Source: Streptomyces alboflavus (lineage in GTDB: Bacteria; Actinomycetota; Actinomycetes; Streptomycetales; Streptomycetaceae). From it: a DNA stretch of 64,000 nt. The notes beneath the pieces are model-generated. The model made no database searches. It was not told where the DNA came from and saw nothing but the letters and a program-made list of their open reading frames with translations. Location: NCBI RefSeq assembly GCF_000716675.1, contig NZ_JNXT01000016.1, forward strand, positions 62,001 through 126,000, given 5' to 3'. The translations under genes and the position numbers were made by a program. The stretch's first letter is position 1, and the number at the start of each line of letters is the position of its first letter. Positions 38,517-46,784 of the stretch are shown one piece after another.

Positions 38517-39688
38517 GAGGTCTTCTCCTCGGCGTCGCGGCGGGCGCGGGTGGGCACGGGTGCCTCGGCGGGCGGTGGCACGGGGGCCACGAACGCCGGG
38601 AGCAGGCCGATCAGGACGGCCGCAGCGGGCAGCAGCGGCAGGGTGGGGGCGACCAGCGGGACCACCCCGGGGTGCAGCGCGGCCGCGGCGGACGAGCTCG
38701 CGGCGATCATCAGGGCGGCGACCGCGGCACCGGAACCGGCGACCAGCCAGGCCCGCGCCCCCCACCGGTCCGGCCGGTAGCGCGTGCGCACCGAACGCCG
38801 CCCGCCGAGCCAGAGCCCGCCGAGCGCGGCGCCGAGCCCGACGGCGAGCACCGGCAGGCCGTACGTCGAGCCGTCCGCCGTGAGTAGCCCGTACGTACCC
38901 GCGCAGACCCCCATGAGGCCGCCGAGCGTGAGGACCGCCGTCGTCCTGCGCACCCGCGCGGGCACGGCGGCGGTGCGGCCGAAGCCCCGCGCGTCCATCG
39001 CCGCGGCAAGGGCGACGGAACGCTCCAGGGCGCCCTCCAGGACGGGCAGGCCGACCTGGAGCAGCCCCCGTACGCCCTTGTCCGGGCGGCCGCGCAGGCG
39101 TCGGGCGGCGCGCAGCCGCTGGACGTCGCCGATCAGGTTCGGCGCGAACGTCATCGCGACGACGACGGCCACCCCGACCTCGTAGAGCGCCCCGGGCAGG
39201 GACTTGAGGAGGCGGGCCGGGCTGGCGAGGGCGTTGGCGGCGCCCACGCAGATCAGCAGGCCCGCGAGGCGCACCCCGTCGTACAGCGCGAACAGGACGC
39301 CCTCCGCGGTGACCCGGCCGCCGATGCGCACGCCCTGCGCCCAGTCCGGCAGCGGCACCTCGGGCAGCGTCACGATGAGGTGGGTGCCGGGGATCGGCGA
39401 GCCGAGGACGATCGCGAAGACCAGGCGGATGCCGATGACGACGAGGGCGATCTTCACGAACGCGCCGTAGGAGCGGGCCCACGGCGCGGACGTGCGCCGG
39501 GCCGCGACGACGTACCCGGCGACGCCGATGAGCAGCCCGATCAGGAGCGGGTTGGTGGTGCGGGACGCGGCCGTCGCGAGGCCGAGCGCCCACAGCCACC
39601 AGGCGCCCGGGTGCAGCGCGTTGGAGCGGTGCGCCTGGGGCGCGAGGCGCCGCCGCGGGACGAGCCGGTCGGCGGCCGCGTCAGCCAC
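38513..39688 (-). CDS. ECF transporter T component (EcfT)
   Basis: A 391-residue membrane coupling subunit. It has N-terminal helices with NPLLIGLLIGVAGYVVAARR and, in the cytoplasmic loops, the Ala-Arg-Gly motifs RLRAARRLRGRP and MDARGFGR that dock on the ATPases in EcfT proteins. The C-terminal about 110 residues add more hydrophobic helices. The GTG at 39688 overlaps the upstream stop by 8 bp, so translation is coupled in the operon. Confidence 0.88.
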   Translation of the reverse strand: MADAAADRLVPRRRLAPQAHRSNALHPGAWWLWALGLATAASRTTNPLLIGLLIGVAGYVVAARRTSAPWARSYGAFVKIALVVIGIRLVFAIVLGSPIPGTHLIVTLPEVPLPDWAQGVRIGGRVTAEGVLFALYDGVRLAGLLICVGAANALASPARLLKSLPGALYEVGVAVVVAMTFAPNLIGDVQRLRAARRLRGRPDKGVRGLLQVGLPVLEGALERSVALAAAMDARGFGRTAAVPARVRRTTAVLTLGGLMGVCAGTYGLLTADGSTYGLPVLAVGLGAALGGLWLGGRRSVRTRYRPDRWGARAWLVAGSGAAVAALMIAASSSAAAALHPGVVPLVAPTLPLLPAAAVLIGLLPAFVAPVPPPAEAPVPTRARRDAEEKTS

Positions 39689-40373
39689 GGCGGCGGCGGG
39701 CCTGCCAGACGGCGGCGGCACCGAGCGCGACGATCGCCGCGACCCCGGCGAGCAGGCCCACGGAGGGACCGCCGTCCCCGTCGCCGTCCTTGGCCGACGC
39801 GGTTCCGTCAGCCTTGTCGCCCTTGCCGCCCGACTCCTTGCCGGAGACCTGCTCGCCGCAGCCCTGCTCCGGATAGCCGGAGATGGCGCACAGCAGCGCC
39901 GAGCTGTTGTAGCGCAGCGGCTTGGCGACGGCGGCGAGCGCGTCGGCGGTGGTCCCGTCGGAGTCGACCCGCGCGCACGCCGTACGACGCTTTGGCGGCT
40001 GCTCGCCGCCGGGGGCGTCGTCCGGCGTGCCGAAGTCGACGACGAGCGCGACGCGCTTCTGGCCGTCCTTCGCGGGGGTGTCGGCGCAGATCGCGTCGAA
40101 GTCGGCGGCGCCGCGCGGCTTCTCGGCGCTGCCGGAGTTCGCGGACACGGCGAACCGGAAGCCCTCGACGTCGCCGTCGTCGGGCCGGGCGATGGAGGGG
40201 CCCTGCGTCGCGTACACCCACGCGCCGCTCTTGCCCTGCTGCCAGAACGACCAGTAGCGGTAGTCGGCGGCGTGGGCGGGGCCCTGGGCGAGGAGCGCGG
40301 CGGGCAGGGTCAGCAGGGCGGTGAGCAGCGCGGCCACCGTGAGGCGGCCGCGCCCCGGGTGGCGCCGGCTCAC
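39681..40373 (-). CDS. Surface-anchored partner protein of ECF operon
   Basis: A 230-residue exported protein: signal peptide ending AHA, then a beta-rich domain opening YRYWSFWQQGKSGAWVYATQGPS-like and continuing DGDVEGFRFAVS. After a Lys/Asp/Gly linker a C-terminal transmembrane helix (VGLLAGVAAIVALGAAAVW) and a basic tail (QARRRRG) anchor it in the membrane. The opening resembles the DUF4430-like beta domain of transcobalamin and intrinsic factor. With the toroid protein upstream it may form a split cobalamin receptor (inference). The GTG start overlaps the upstream stop by 4 bp. Confidence 0.8.
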   Translation of the reverse strand: MSRRHPGRGRLTVAALLTALLTLPAALLAQGPAHAADYRYWSFWQQGKSGAWVYATQGPSIARPDDGDVEGFRFAVSANSGSAEKPRGAADFDAICADTPAKDGQKRVALVVDFGTPDDAPGGEQPPKRRTACARVDSDGTTADALAAVAKPLRYNSSALLCAISGYPEQGCGEQVSGKESGGKGDKADGTASAKDGDGDGGPSVGLLAGVAAIVALGAAAVWQARRRRG

Positions 40374-41605
40374 AGCTGGTTCTTCTTCTTGCGGCCGCTG
40401 AGCAGGAAGCCGATGCCCGCGCCCGCGACCAGGCCGACGCCGACGATCCACCAGACGCTGACGCCGGAGCCGTCGTCGTCCTTCTTCTCGTCCTTCTCCT
40501 CGGCCCCGACGGTGACCTCGCTGACCGCCTTCGGGGTCGGGCCCTGCGCGTTGAGCTGCTTGACGAGGTCGGCGCCGCCGAAGTCGCGGGCGTCCATGCC
40601 CGCGGCGAGGGACGCGAAGACCAGCTGGGCGTAGGCGGCGGGGCCGCTCTCCTTGGCCCAGGCGGCGGAGTTCTCCGACAGCCACTCGCCGGACTTCTCG
40701 GCCTGCTCCTGCTGGCCCGCCGCGGCGAGCGCGACCACGGCGTCGGCGGTGTTGCCGACGTCGGGCTGGTCCTTGGCGCCGGGCATGGCGGAGGTGAGGT
40801 GGCCGGTCTTGGCGAGGGACTTCAACAGATAGCCGGTGCCGTTGGCGGCGGCCTGCCCCGCGGTGTCGGGCTTCGCGCACTTCGGCGCGGCGTCGGCCTT
40901 CTTGCCCTTCACGGGCACCAGGCCCTGGCCGAGGCCGCCGAGCACCCCGGCCGCGGTCGCGTCGGCGTTCGGGGCGAGCTTGCCGGACTTGGCGTCGGCG
41001 AGGCCGAACGCGCCGCCGTCCTTGCCGCAGTCCATGGCGAGCTTCGTGAGCGCGTCGAGCGGCGACTTGCCCTTCTGGGACTTCACCGACGCGGGCTTCT
41101 CACCGACGGCGGCGAGGGCGCCGACGACGATGCCGGTGGAGTTGGCGTCGCTGGGCAGGCCCGGGTTGTAGCCCCAGCCGCCGTCCTGGTTCTGCACGGA
41201 CTTCAGCCAGTCGAGGCTCTTCTTCACCGCGCTCGACTCGTTGCCGACGGCGTGCAGCGCCTGGATCGCGGCGGCCGTGGAGTTCGAGTCGACCTGCGTC
41301 TTGGAGTTGCAGGGCTCACTCGCGTCCGCGCGGTACGCCGCGAAGCCGCCGCTCGCGCACTGCTGGCCGGTGAGCCAGTCCACGGCCTTCGCGGCCGGGG
41401 TGACGCCCACGGTCTTCTGCGCGAGCAGGGCGTACGACTGCCGGAACACGCCGTCGAACTGCGGGTCCTTCTTGCCGTACAGACCCGAGGGGAGCGGGCC
41501 CTTGGGCGACGGCGAGGCGTCGTCGGCGAAGGCGGCCGGGGCGGCGGCGGTGCCGAGGGCGACGACGGCCACGGCCAGGGCAGCTGCGCTGCGGCGAACG
41601 TTCAT
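40370..41605 (-). CDS. Anchored prenyltransferase/squalene-oxidase-repeat protein
   Basis: A 411-residue exported protein. A signal peptide of about 27 residues (ending AFA) precedes repeats of the alpha-toroid fold, such as AVDWLTGQQCASGGFAAYR, SLDWLKSVQNQDGGWGYNP and GWGYNPGLPSDANSTGIVV-type elements. A C-terminal transmembrane helix (WWIVGVGLVAGAGIGFLLS) and KKKNQL anchor it. The fold is that of the cobalamin-binding alpha domain of intrinsic factor and transcobalamin, and the gene follows a cobalamin riboswitch. It is therefore proposed to capture B12 at the surface and pass it to the ECF transporter (inference). Confidence 0.85.
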   Translation of the reverse strand: MNVRRSAAALAVAVVALGTAAAPAAFADDASPSPKGPLPSGLYGKKDPQFDGVFRQSYALLAQKTVGVTPAAKAVDWLTGQQCASGGFAAYRADASEPCNSKTQVDSNSTAAAIQALHAVGNESSAVKKSLDWLKSVQNQDGGWGYNPGLPSDANSTGIVVGALAAVGEKPASVKSQKGKSPLDALTKLAMDCGKDGGAFGLADAKSGKLAPNADATAAGVLGGLGQGLVPVKGKKADAAPKCAKPDTAGQAAANGTGYLLKSLAKTGHLTSAMPGAKDQPDVGNTADAVVALAAAGQQEQAEKSGEWLSENSAAWAKESGPAAYAQLVFASLAAGMDARDFGGADLVKQLNAQGPTPKAVSEVTVGAEEKDEKKDDDGSGVSVWWIVGVGLVAGAGIGFLLSGRKKKNQL

Positions 41606-41614
41606 GATGCGGCG

Positions 41615-41662
41615 GGTGCCTCTCCCTGCGGGGGGCCGGGCAGCACGGCACGGAGGGGCACC
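41615..41662 (-). promoter_or_regulatory. RBS-sequestering hairpin after cobalamin aptamer
   Basis: On the minus strand GGTGCCCCTCC (41652-41662) can pair with GGAGAGGCACC within 41615-41626: 6 bp plus 4 bp around a bulge. The second strand includes GGGAGAGG, the only good Shine-Dalgarno sequence before the ATG at 41605. The spacing of that site to the ATG is rather long (about 13). Confidence 0.5.
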
Positions 41663-41689
41663 GGGCGGCTCCGGCTCCGTATACCTCGA

Positions 41690-41830
41690 CGGTGCCGGCC
41701 ATCGGCACGATCCGATGACGCGAGCCGGTCATGCGGCGTGCGAGGCATTCCGGCTTGCCGCGCGGGTTGTGCGCGGCTGTACGGCTGCGGGTCAGCGCCG
41801 GACTTCCACCGGCTTCCCCTCGTACGCGCA
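41690..41830 (-). ncRNA. Cobalamin (AdoCbl-type) riboswitch
   Basis: On the minus strand the class core is present: GGGGAAGCCGGTGGAAGTCC (41800-41819), continuing GGCGCTGACCCGCAGCCGT to 41777, followed further on by AGCCGGAATGCC (41744-41755), the equivalent of the AG-CAGGA-CC element. The boundaries are approximate. It lies upstream of the anchored toroid protein and four ECF genes and probably represses them when cobalamin is plentiful. Confidence 0.88.
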
Positions 41831-41975
41831 TGAGACGACCCGCCCACTGTACCGGCCCGTAGCCCGCGCCCCGGGGCCCGGCACGGGGTCCCGCCGCCCT
41901 CGCTCCGGCGCGCGCCGGAGCCAGGACCGTGCTCCCGGCGCGGTCTGGCAGGGGCCGCTGGGGCGGCGTTACGTT

Positions 41976-42043
41976 GGCTCGGGCCTCTGGACACGGGAGT
42001 TGGGCTCGGGCCTCTGGATACGGGCTCGGGCCTCTGGATACGG
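41976..42043 (+). repeat. Three 21-bp repeats upstream of SDR gene
   Basis: GGCTCGGGCCTCTGGAYACGG occurs at 41976-41996, 42003-42023 and 42023-42043, the last two overlapping by one base. They lie 20-87 bp before the SDR start, in the promoter region, and could bind a regulator. Confidence 0.8.
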
Positions 42044-42062
42044 GAGTGGAGAGGGAGCACGC

Positions 42063-42896
42063 ATGGCGGTCACCGCGACGGAGCGTGAGATGAGGCCGGG
42101 CGGGCGGGACGGCGCCCGGGTCTGCCTCGTGACCGGCGCCGCGTCCGGCATCGGCCGGGCCGTCGCGCGCCGCCTCACCGGCCGGGGCCACCGGGTCATC
42201 GGCGCCGACGTCAAGGACACCGACGGCGTCGACATCCAGGCCGACCTGGGGACCGCCGACGGGCGTGCGCTGCTCGCCGATGCCGCCGCCGAGCTGGGCG
42301 GCGGGCGGCTCGACGCGGTGGTGGCGTGCGCGGGGGTCGGCGTGTTCGACCCCGTCACGGTGCGGGTCAACGCCTTCGGCGCCATCGCCACGCTCGCGGG
42401 CCTGCGGCCGCTGCTCGCCGTGGGCCGCGACCCGCGCGCGCTCGCCGTGTCGTCGGTCGCCGCCGTGCACGAGACCGACCCGGCGATCGTCGCCGCCGTC
42501 CTCGCGGACGACGAGGAGGCCGCCGTGGCCGCCGCGCGGGCCGCCGTCGACCGCGGCGAGGGCCCCCTCGTGTACGCCTCCTCCAAGCGCGCCCTGGTCC
42601 GCTGGGTGCGCAGGGCCGCGGTCACCGACGCCTGGGCGGGCGCCGGGATCCCCCTCAACGTCATCGCCCCCGGCATCGTCCGCACCCCCCTCAGCCGCCC
42701 CATGCTGGAGAACCCCGAGACCCGCGCCGTCGCCGACGCGGGCGTACCCATGCCCCTGCACGGCTACGCCGACCCCGAGCAGGTCGCCCCGCTCGTGGAC
42801 CATCTGACGGCGCCGGAGAACACGCACGTCACGGGTCAGGTGGTGTTCATCGACGGGGGTGCGGACGCGGTGCTGCGGGGGGACGAGGGCTGGTGA
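42063..42896 (+). CDS. SDR oxidoreductase, 3-alpha-hydroxysteroid dehydrogenase-like
   Basis: A 277-residue short-chain dehydrogenase. The nucleotide loop is VTGAASGIGRAV, the usual NNAG is ACAGVG, the serine is in AVSSVAA and the catalytic pair is YASSK. The tail GQVVFIDGGADAVLRG and the long insertion ETDPAIVAAVLADDEEAAVAAARAAVD match the Comamonas 3-alpha-HSD/carbonyl reductase type rather than the general fatty-acid type. It probably oxidises a 3-hydroxysteroid, but the substrate is inferred. GAGGGAG precedes the ATG. No KstR-like site is seen; three tandem repeats occupy the promoter. Confidence 0.85.
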   Translation: MAVTATEREMRPGGRDGARVCLVTGAASGIGRAVARRLTGRGHRVIGADVKDTDGVDIQADLGTADGRALLADAAAELGGGRLDAVVACAGVGVFDPVTVRVNAFGAIATLAGLRPLLAVGRDPRALAVSSVAAVHETDPAIVAAVLADDEEAAVAAARAAVDRGEGPLVYASSKRALVRWVRRAAVTDAWAGAGIPLNVIAPGIVRTPLSRPMLENPETRAVADAGVPMPLHGYADPEQVAPLVDHLTAPENTHVTGQVVFIDGGADAVLRGDEGW

Positions 42897-42959
42897 GCGT
42901 CGGCGTTCCGGCCGGGTGGGTGGGCTGCCGGGGCGTCGGGACGCCGGGGTGAGCGCCGT

Positions 42960-44069
42960 CTATGCCCCACCCTCCCCGCACGCCACGTACGTCACCGGAT
43001 CACTCCCCGCCACTGCCTCCGCGCGCCCCAGCTTCACAAGCCGCCGCAGGTGGGCCTCCGCCTCCGACACCGCGATGTTCCGGGAGCCGTAGGGGATGTC
43101 GGCCCAGGGCCTGTTCCACTCCATGCGCTCGGCGAGCTGCCAGGGGGTGCGGGGCTCGGTGAGCAGGGTGAGGAGCTGGGTGAGGCGCTCCTCGTGGTGG
43201 TCCAGCAACTCCCGTACGCGGGGCCGGGCTTCGGTGAAGGCGTGCTGATGGGCGGGCAGCACCTCGGCGACGCCGAGCCGCCCGACGCGCTCCAGGGAGT
43301 CCAGATAGTCGCCAAGGGGGTCCCCCCTGCTCGAGCGAAGCCGAGAGCTTGGGGGCGGATCGGTGACGGCCGTGGGGTCGTCCGGGTCCTCGTAAAGACC
43401 GATGTGCGGGGTGATGCCGGGCAGCAGGTGATCGCCGGAGAAGAGCCGCCCGCGACCGGCGAGCCCCGCCGGATGGTCCTCCTCCAGATGCAGGCAGACG
43501 TGGCCGGGGGTGTGCCCCGGGGTCCAGATCGCCCGCAGGGCGCGCCCCGCGAGGGGGAGGAGCTCACCGGGGGCGATGGACCGGTCGGGCAGGGCGGGGG
43601 CGAGACCCGGGAGCCTCGGGGTGCGGCCCGCGTCCCGGGCGGCGAGCAGCGGGGCCACGTGCTCGGCGGGAGCGCCGGCGGCGGCGAGCTTGTCCGCCAT
43701 GTACCCGTACCAGCGGGCGGGCGCGTGCTCGCGGGTGCGCCGCACCACGTCGGCGTCGGCGTCGTGCATGGCGATCCACGCCCCCGACGCCTCCCGCACC
43801 TTCGCGGAGAGCCCGTGGTGATCGGGGTGATGGTGCGTGATCAGCACCCCGTGCACGTCCCCGACGTCGGCCCCGCACGCGGCGATCCCCGCGACGAGGG
43901 TGTCCCACGACCCCGGGTCGTCCCACCCGGTGTCGATCAGGACGGGCCCACGACCGGTGTCCATGAGGTGCACGAGGGTGTACCCGAGCGGGTTGTCGGG
44001 GATGGGCACCCGCATGCTCCACACCCCACCACCGTGCGCGACGATCCCCGCGCCGCTGCCCTGAGCCAT
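42960..44069 (-). CDS. MBL-fold hydrolase with winged-helix tail
   Basis: A 369-residue metallo-beta-lactamase-fold hydrolase. The zinc motif is THHHPDHHG, with IWTPGHTPGH and FSGDHLLPGI as further metal ligands. The last about 70 residues form the BLACT winged helix (TPWQLAERMEWNRPW...EAHLRRLVKLGRAEAV). In steroid and acyl-CoA catabolism such enzymes may hydrolyse thioesters (inference). A 39-bp palindromic element is inserted in frame between residues reading AVTDP and LGDYL (43316-43356), adding PPSSRLRSSRGDP. The ATG at 44069 gives the usual start. A KstR-like site lies about 40 bp upstream. Confidence 0.88.
   Translation of the reverse strand: MAQGSGAGIVAHGGGVWSMRVPIPDNPLGYTLVHLMDTGRGPVLIDTGWDDPGSWDTLVAGIAACGADVGDVHGVLITHHHPDHHGLSAKVREASGAWIAMHDADADVVRRTREHAPARWYGYMADKLAAAGAPAEHVAPLLAARDAGRTPRLPGLAPALPDRSIAPGELLPLAGRALRAIWTPGHTPGHVCLHLEEDHPAGLAGRGRLFSGDHLLPGITPHIGLYEDPDDPTAVTDPPPSSRLRSSRGDPLGDYLDSLERVGRLGVAEVLPAHQHAFTEARPRVRELLDHHEERLTQLLTLLTEPRTPWQLAERMEWNRPWADIPYGSRNIAVSEAEAHLRRLVKLGRAEAVAGSDPVTYVACGEGGA
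43316..43356. repeat. Palindromic element inside MBL gene
   Basis: On the minus strand CCCCCAAGCTCTCGGCTTCG continues CTCGAGCAGGGGGGACCCCC, a compact imperfect palindrome. Its relative at 26129-26165 shares CCCCCAAGCTCT and GCAGGGGG. The insertion keeps the reading frame. Confidence 0.7.
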
Positions 44070-44108
44070 CCGTTGCCCCCGCTCGCCGCCGAGGGTGCCC
44101 ACTATAAC

Positions 44109-44121
44109 TAGAACTTGTTTC
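44109..44121 (+). promoter_or_regulatory. KstR-like operator upstream of MBL gene
   Basis: TAGAACTTGTTTC, 40-52 bp before the MBL start, fits the TAGAAC-N2-GTT-[TC]C pattern of the other sites. The flanking ATAACTAGAAC is also shared with the thiolase and ALDH sites. Confidence 0.65.
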
Positions 44122-44192
44122 GATAGTCGCTCAAGTCGACTGGGGGGACGGGGGATTGGGGCTTCCCGCCCGAAGCCGGACGGCCTGTCGGG

Positions 44193-44363
44193 CTACTCTC
44201 CGAGCGCCTCGGCGAGCGACAGGAAGACTCCCGCGCCGAAGAGCGCCACGACCCCGAGCCCGAGGACCACCAGCGAACAACAGGAGGCGAAGGCCACCGT
44301 GCCCCACGCCCGCCCCACGGCCCGGTGATACCCGCTGTCGTCGTCCCAGTCCTGATCGGTCAT
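44193..44363 (-). CDS. 56-residue membrane protein
   Basis: A small protein, MTDQDWDDDSGYHRAVGRAW followed by one long hydrophobic segment (FASCCSLVVLGLGVVALFGAGVFL). GGGGGAG four bases before the ATG at 44363 supports translation. The acidic N-terminus and single helix are all that can be said; no family is recognised. It lies between the MBL hydrolase and a DUF6461-like gene on the same strand. Confidence 0.65.
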   Translation of the reverse strand: MTDQDWDDDSGYHRAVGRAWGTVAFASCCSLVVLGLGVVALFGAGVFLSLAEALGE

Positions 44364-44415
44364 GGTGCTCCCCCGTCTCCCCTGTTGGCGATCACCGTAC
44401 AGAGCGGGGTCCGCC

Positions 44416-45051
44416 TCACCTGAACGCGGCCGACGGCAGCTCCGCCTCCGTCTCCTCCCAGGGGACGCGGAGCCCGAACTCGTTCTCCAGGAACCGCAGG
44501 AACGCGACATCGCCCGCCTCGTCGCCGTCGTGGACGAAACCGAGTGCCACCTCGGCGGAGGTGCCGTTCGTCAGGTGCGGCAGGCCCGGCTCGAAGGTGG
44601 TCACCGGCTCGCCGCGCAGTGCGTAGTCGACGTGGCTGGAGCCCTTGGCGCTGCTGTGCACGCACAGCGCCCGTCCCCGCCGGGACAGCGCCGTGACGTG
44701 TGCTTCCGTGTGGCAGCTGTACTCCTCCAGGGCGTACGCCCAGCCCGCCACCGACCCCGCTCTGACGATGGCGTCCGGCGGGGCGGGCAGGAAGCCCGCG
44801 TTCGTCAGGCGGGTGACCGCCTCCTCGTCCTCCCAGTCCAGGAAGTCGAGGTCGCTGATGTGGTCCTCCTCGCCCCGGAGCAGCAGCTCGGACGCGGCGG
44901 AGCGGGACAGCGGGAGGATGTGGTGCTCCTCGGCGCCGACGTCGCGCAGCAGTTCGTGCGGCGAGAGGCCCTCGGCGAGGGTGAGGGTGAAGCCGACGCT
45001 GTAGTCGTCGGGTATCCAGGACAGCCCCTTGGCCGCGGGTCCTTGGTTCAT
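44416..45051 (-). CDS. DUF6461-like protein
   Basis: A 211-residue cytosolic protein, reading MNQGPAAKGLSWIPDDYSVGFTLTLAEGLSPHELLRDVG, followed by an acidic, aromatic-rich region and WAYALEEYSCHTEAHVTALSRRG. The pattern of GFTLTLAEGLSPHELL resembles Streptomyces DUF6461 proteins, but the assignment is tentative. The ATG at 45051 is chosen over a longer frame for composition. Function unknown. Confidence 0.7.
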   Translation of the reverse strand: MNQGPAAKGLSWIPDDYSVGFTLTLAEGLSPHELLRDVGAEEHHILPLSRSAASELLLRGEEDHISDLDFLDWEDEEAVTRLTNAGFLPAPPDAIVRAGSVAGWAYALEEYSCHTEAHVTALSRRGRALCVHSSAKGSSHVDYALRGEPVTTFEPGLPHLTNGTSAEVALGFVHDGDEAGDVAFLRFLENEFGLRVPWEETEAELPSAAFR

Positions 45052-45188
45052 CGAACTGTTCCTTCCGTGCCGTGTTCCACCGCGATCGCGGCCTCGCGCG
45101 CCGAACGCTAGCGGTCGCCACTGACATCGCACCGGCGACGTCTGCGCTGGTGAGAGCCCGATTCGCGCTAACCCTGGCCTCCTTTAAC

Positions 45189-45207
45189 TAGAACTGGTAT
45201 CAGTTCT
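45189..45207 (+). promoter_or_regulatory. KstR-like operator upstream of ALDH
   Basis: TAGAACTGGTATCAGTTCT contains a 7-bp inverted repeat AGAACTG / CAGTTCT with a four-base centre, about 100 bp before the ALDH start. It shares TAGAAC-N2-GT with the others but the downstream arm is shifted, so it is the weakest member. Confidence 0.5.
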
Positions 45208-45305
45208 GAAACGGCGTCAGGAACGCGCGGCGCCGGGATTCAGGAACAGGCGGCGTCGGGGATCCGGTGCCGGAACGGCACGCGTCCCGCAGGAGGCAGT
45301 CAGTC

Positions 45306-46784
45306 ATGACCGAGCTCGTGGAACACGGACAGCTGTTCATCGGCGGGGAGTTGGTCGACCCGCTCGGCAAGGACGTCATCGAGGTGGTCTCGCCGCACAC
45401 GGGGGAGGTGTTCGCGCGGGTGCCGCACGCCGCGCCCGCGGATGTCGACCTGGCCGTCGCGGTGGCGCGGAAGGCCTTCGACGAGGGGCCCTGGCCGCGC
45501 ATGACGTTGGACGAGCGGATCGCGGTCGTCGAGCGGATCAAGGACGGGGTCGGGGCGCGGCACGACGAGATCGCGCGGGTCATCAGCTCCGAGAACGGCA
45601 CCCCGTACACCGCCTCGGTGATGGTGCAGGCGCTGTCGTCGATGATGGTGTGGGACGCGGCGATCACCACCGCGCGCGGCTTCACGTACGAGGAGGCGCG
45701 GGACGGGGCGCTGGGGAGGATCCTGGTGCGGCGCGAGCCCGTCGGGGTCGTCGCGGCCGTGGTCCCCTGGAACGTCCCGCAGTTCACCGCCGCCGCCAAG
45801 CTCGCGCCCGCGCTGCTCGCCGGGTGCCCGGTGATCCTGAAGACCTCGCCGGAGGCACCCCTCGACGCGTACGTCCTCGCCGAGATCGCCAAGGAGGCGG
45901 GCCTGCCCGAGGGCGTGCTCTCGATTCTCTCGGCCGACCGGGAGGTGAGCGAGTACCTGGTCGCGCACCCGGGCGTCGACAAGGTGTCCTTCACCGGCTC
46001 CGTCGCCGCGGGCAAGCGGGTGATGGAGGTCTGCGCGCGGAACCTCACCCGCGTCACCCTGGAACTCGGCGGCAAGTCGGCCGCCGTGATCCTGCCCGAC
46101 GCCGACCTCGCGGGCGCCGTCGCCGGCATCGTGCCCTTCGCCTGGATGATCAACGGCCAGGCATGCGTGGCCCAGACCCGCATCCTGCTCCCGCGCTCCC
46201 GCTACGACGAGTTCGCCGACGCCTTCGCCGCCGCCGCGTCCGCCCTGAAGGTCGGCGACCCGATGGACCCCGAGACCGAGCTGGGCCCGCTGGTCGCCGA
46301 GCGCCAGCAGCGCCGCTCCCTCGACTACATCCGGATCGGGCAGGAGGAGGGCGCCAAGATCCTCGCCGGGGGCGGCCGTCCCGCCGGGCTCGACCAGGGC
46401 TGGTACGTGGAGCCGACGCTCTTCGGCGGCGTCGACAACTCCATGCGCATCGCCCGCGAGGAGATCTTCGGCCCCGTCATCTGCCTGCTCCCGTACGGCG
46501 ACGAGGACGAGGCCGTACGCATCGCCGACGACTCCGACTACGGCCTGAGCGGCAGCGTCTGGACCGCCGACGTCGAGCGCGGCATCGACGTGGCGCGCCG
46601 GGTGCGCACCGGCACGTACTCCGTGAACGCCTTCAGCCTCGACATGCTCGGCCCCTTCGGCGGCTACAAGAACTCCGGCCTCGGGCGGGAGTTCGGCCCC
46701 GAGGGCTACGGCGAGTACTTCGAGCACAAGATGATCCACCTGCCGCCGGGGTACGAGCCCGCCACCGACGGGGGCGGTGCCTGA
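45306..46784 (+). CDS. Aldehyde dehydrogenase
   Basis: A 492-residue NAD(P)-dependent aldehyde dehydrogenase. The catalytic residues are Cys287 (GQACVAQ) and Glu253 (LELGGKS), with Asn156 of PWNVPQF for oxyanion binding and GSVAAG (231-236) in the nucleotide loop. The C-terminal PFGGYKNSGLGREFG is standard. AGGAGG lies nine bases before the ATG at 45306. It could oxidise the C26/C27 aldehyde made by CYP125 from a sterol side chain (inference). It overlaps the ferredoxin start by one base and sits behind a KstR-like site. Confidence 0.92.
   Translation: MTELVEHGQLFIGGELVDPLGKDVIEVVSPHTGEVFARVPHAAPADVDLAVAVARKAFDEGPWPRMTLDERIAVVERIKDGVGARHDEIARVISSENGTPYTASVMVQALSSMMVWDAAITTARGFTYEEARDGALGRILVRREPVGVVAAVVPWNVPQFTAAAKLAPALLAGCPVILKTSPEAPLDAYVLAEIAKEAGLPEGVLSILSADREVSEYLVAHPGVDKVSFTGSVAAGKRVMEVCARNLTRVTLELGGKSAAVILPDADLAGAVAGIVPFAWMINGQACVAQTRILLPRSRYDEFADAFAAAASALKVGDPMDPETELGPLVAERQQRRSLDYIRIGQEEGAKILAGGGRPAGLDQGWYVEPTLFGGVDNSMRIAREEIFGPVICLLPYGDEDEAVRIADDSDYGLSGSVWTADVERGIDVARRVRTGTYSVNAFSLDMLGPFGGYKNSGLGREFGPEGYGEYFEHKMIHLPPGYEPATDGGGA

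Noticed and set aside
36852..39599. A 915-codon frame joining EcfA with upstream sequence
   Set aside because: The first 360 codons are an out-of-frame reading of EcfT; the ATPase starts at the ATG at 38516 that overlaps the EcfT stop.
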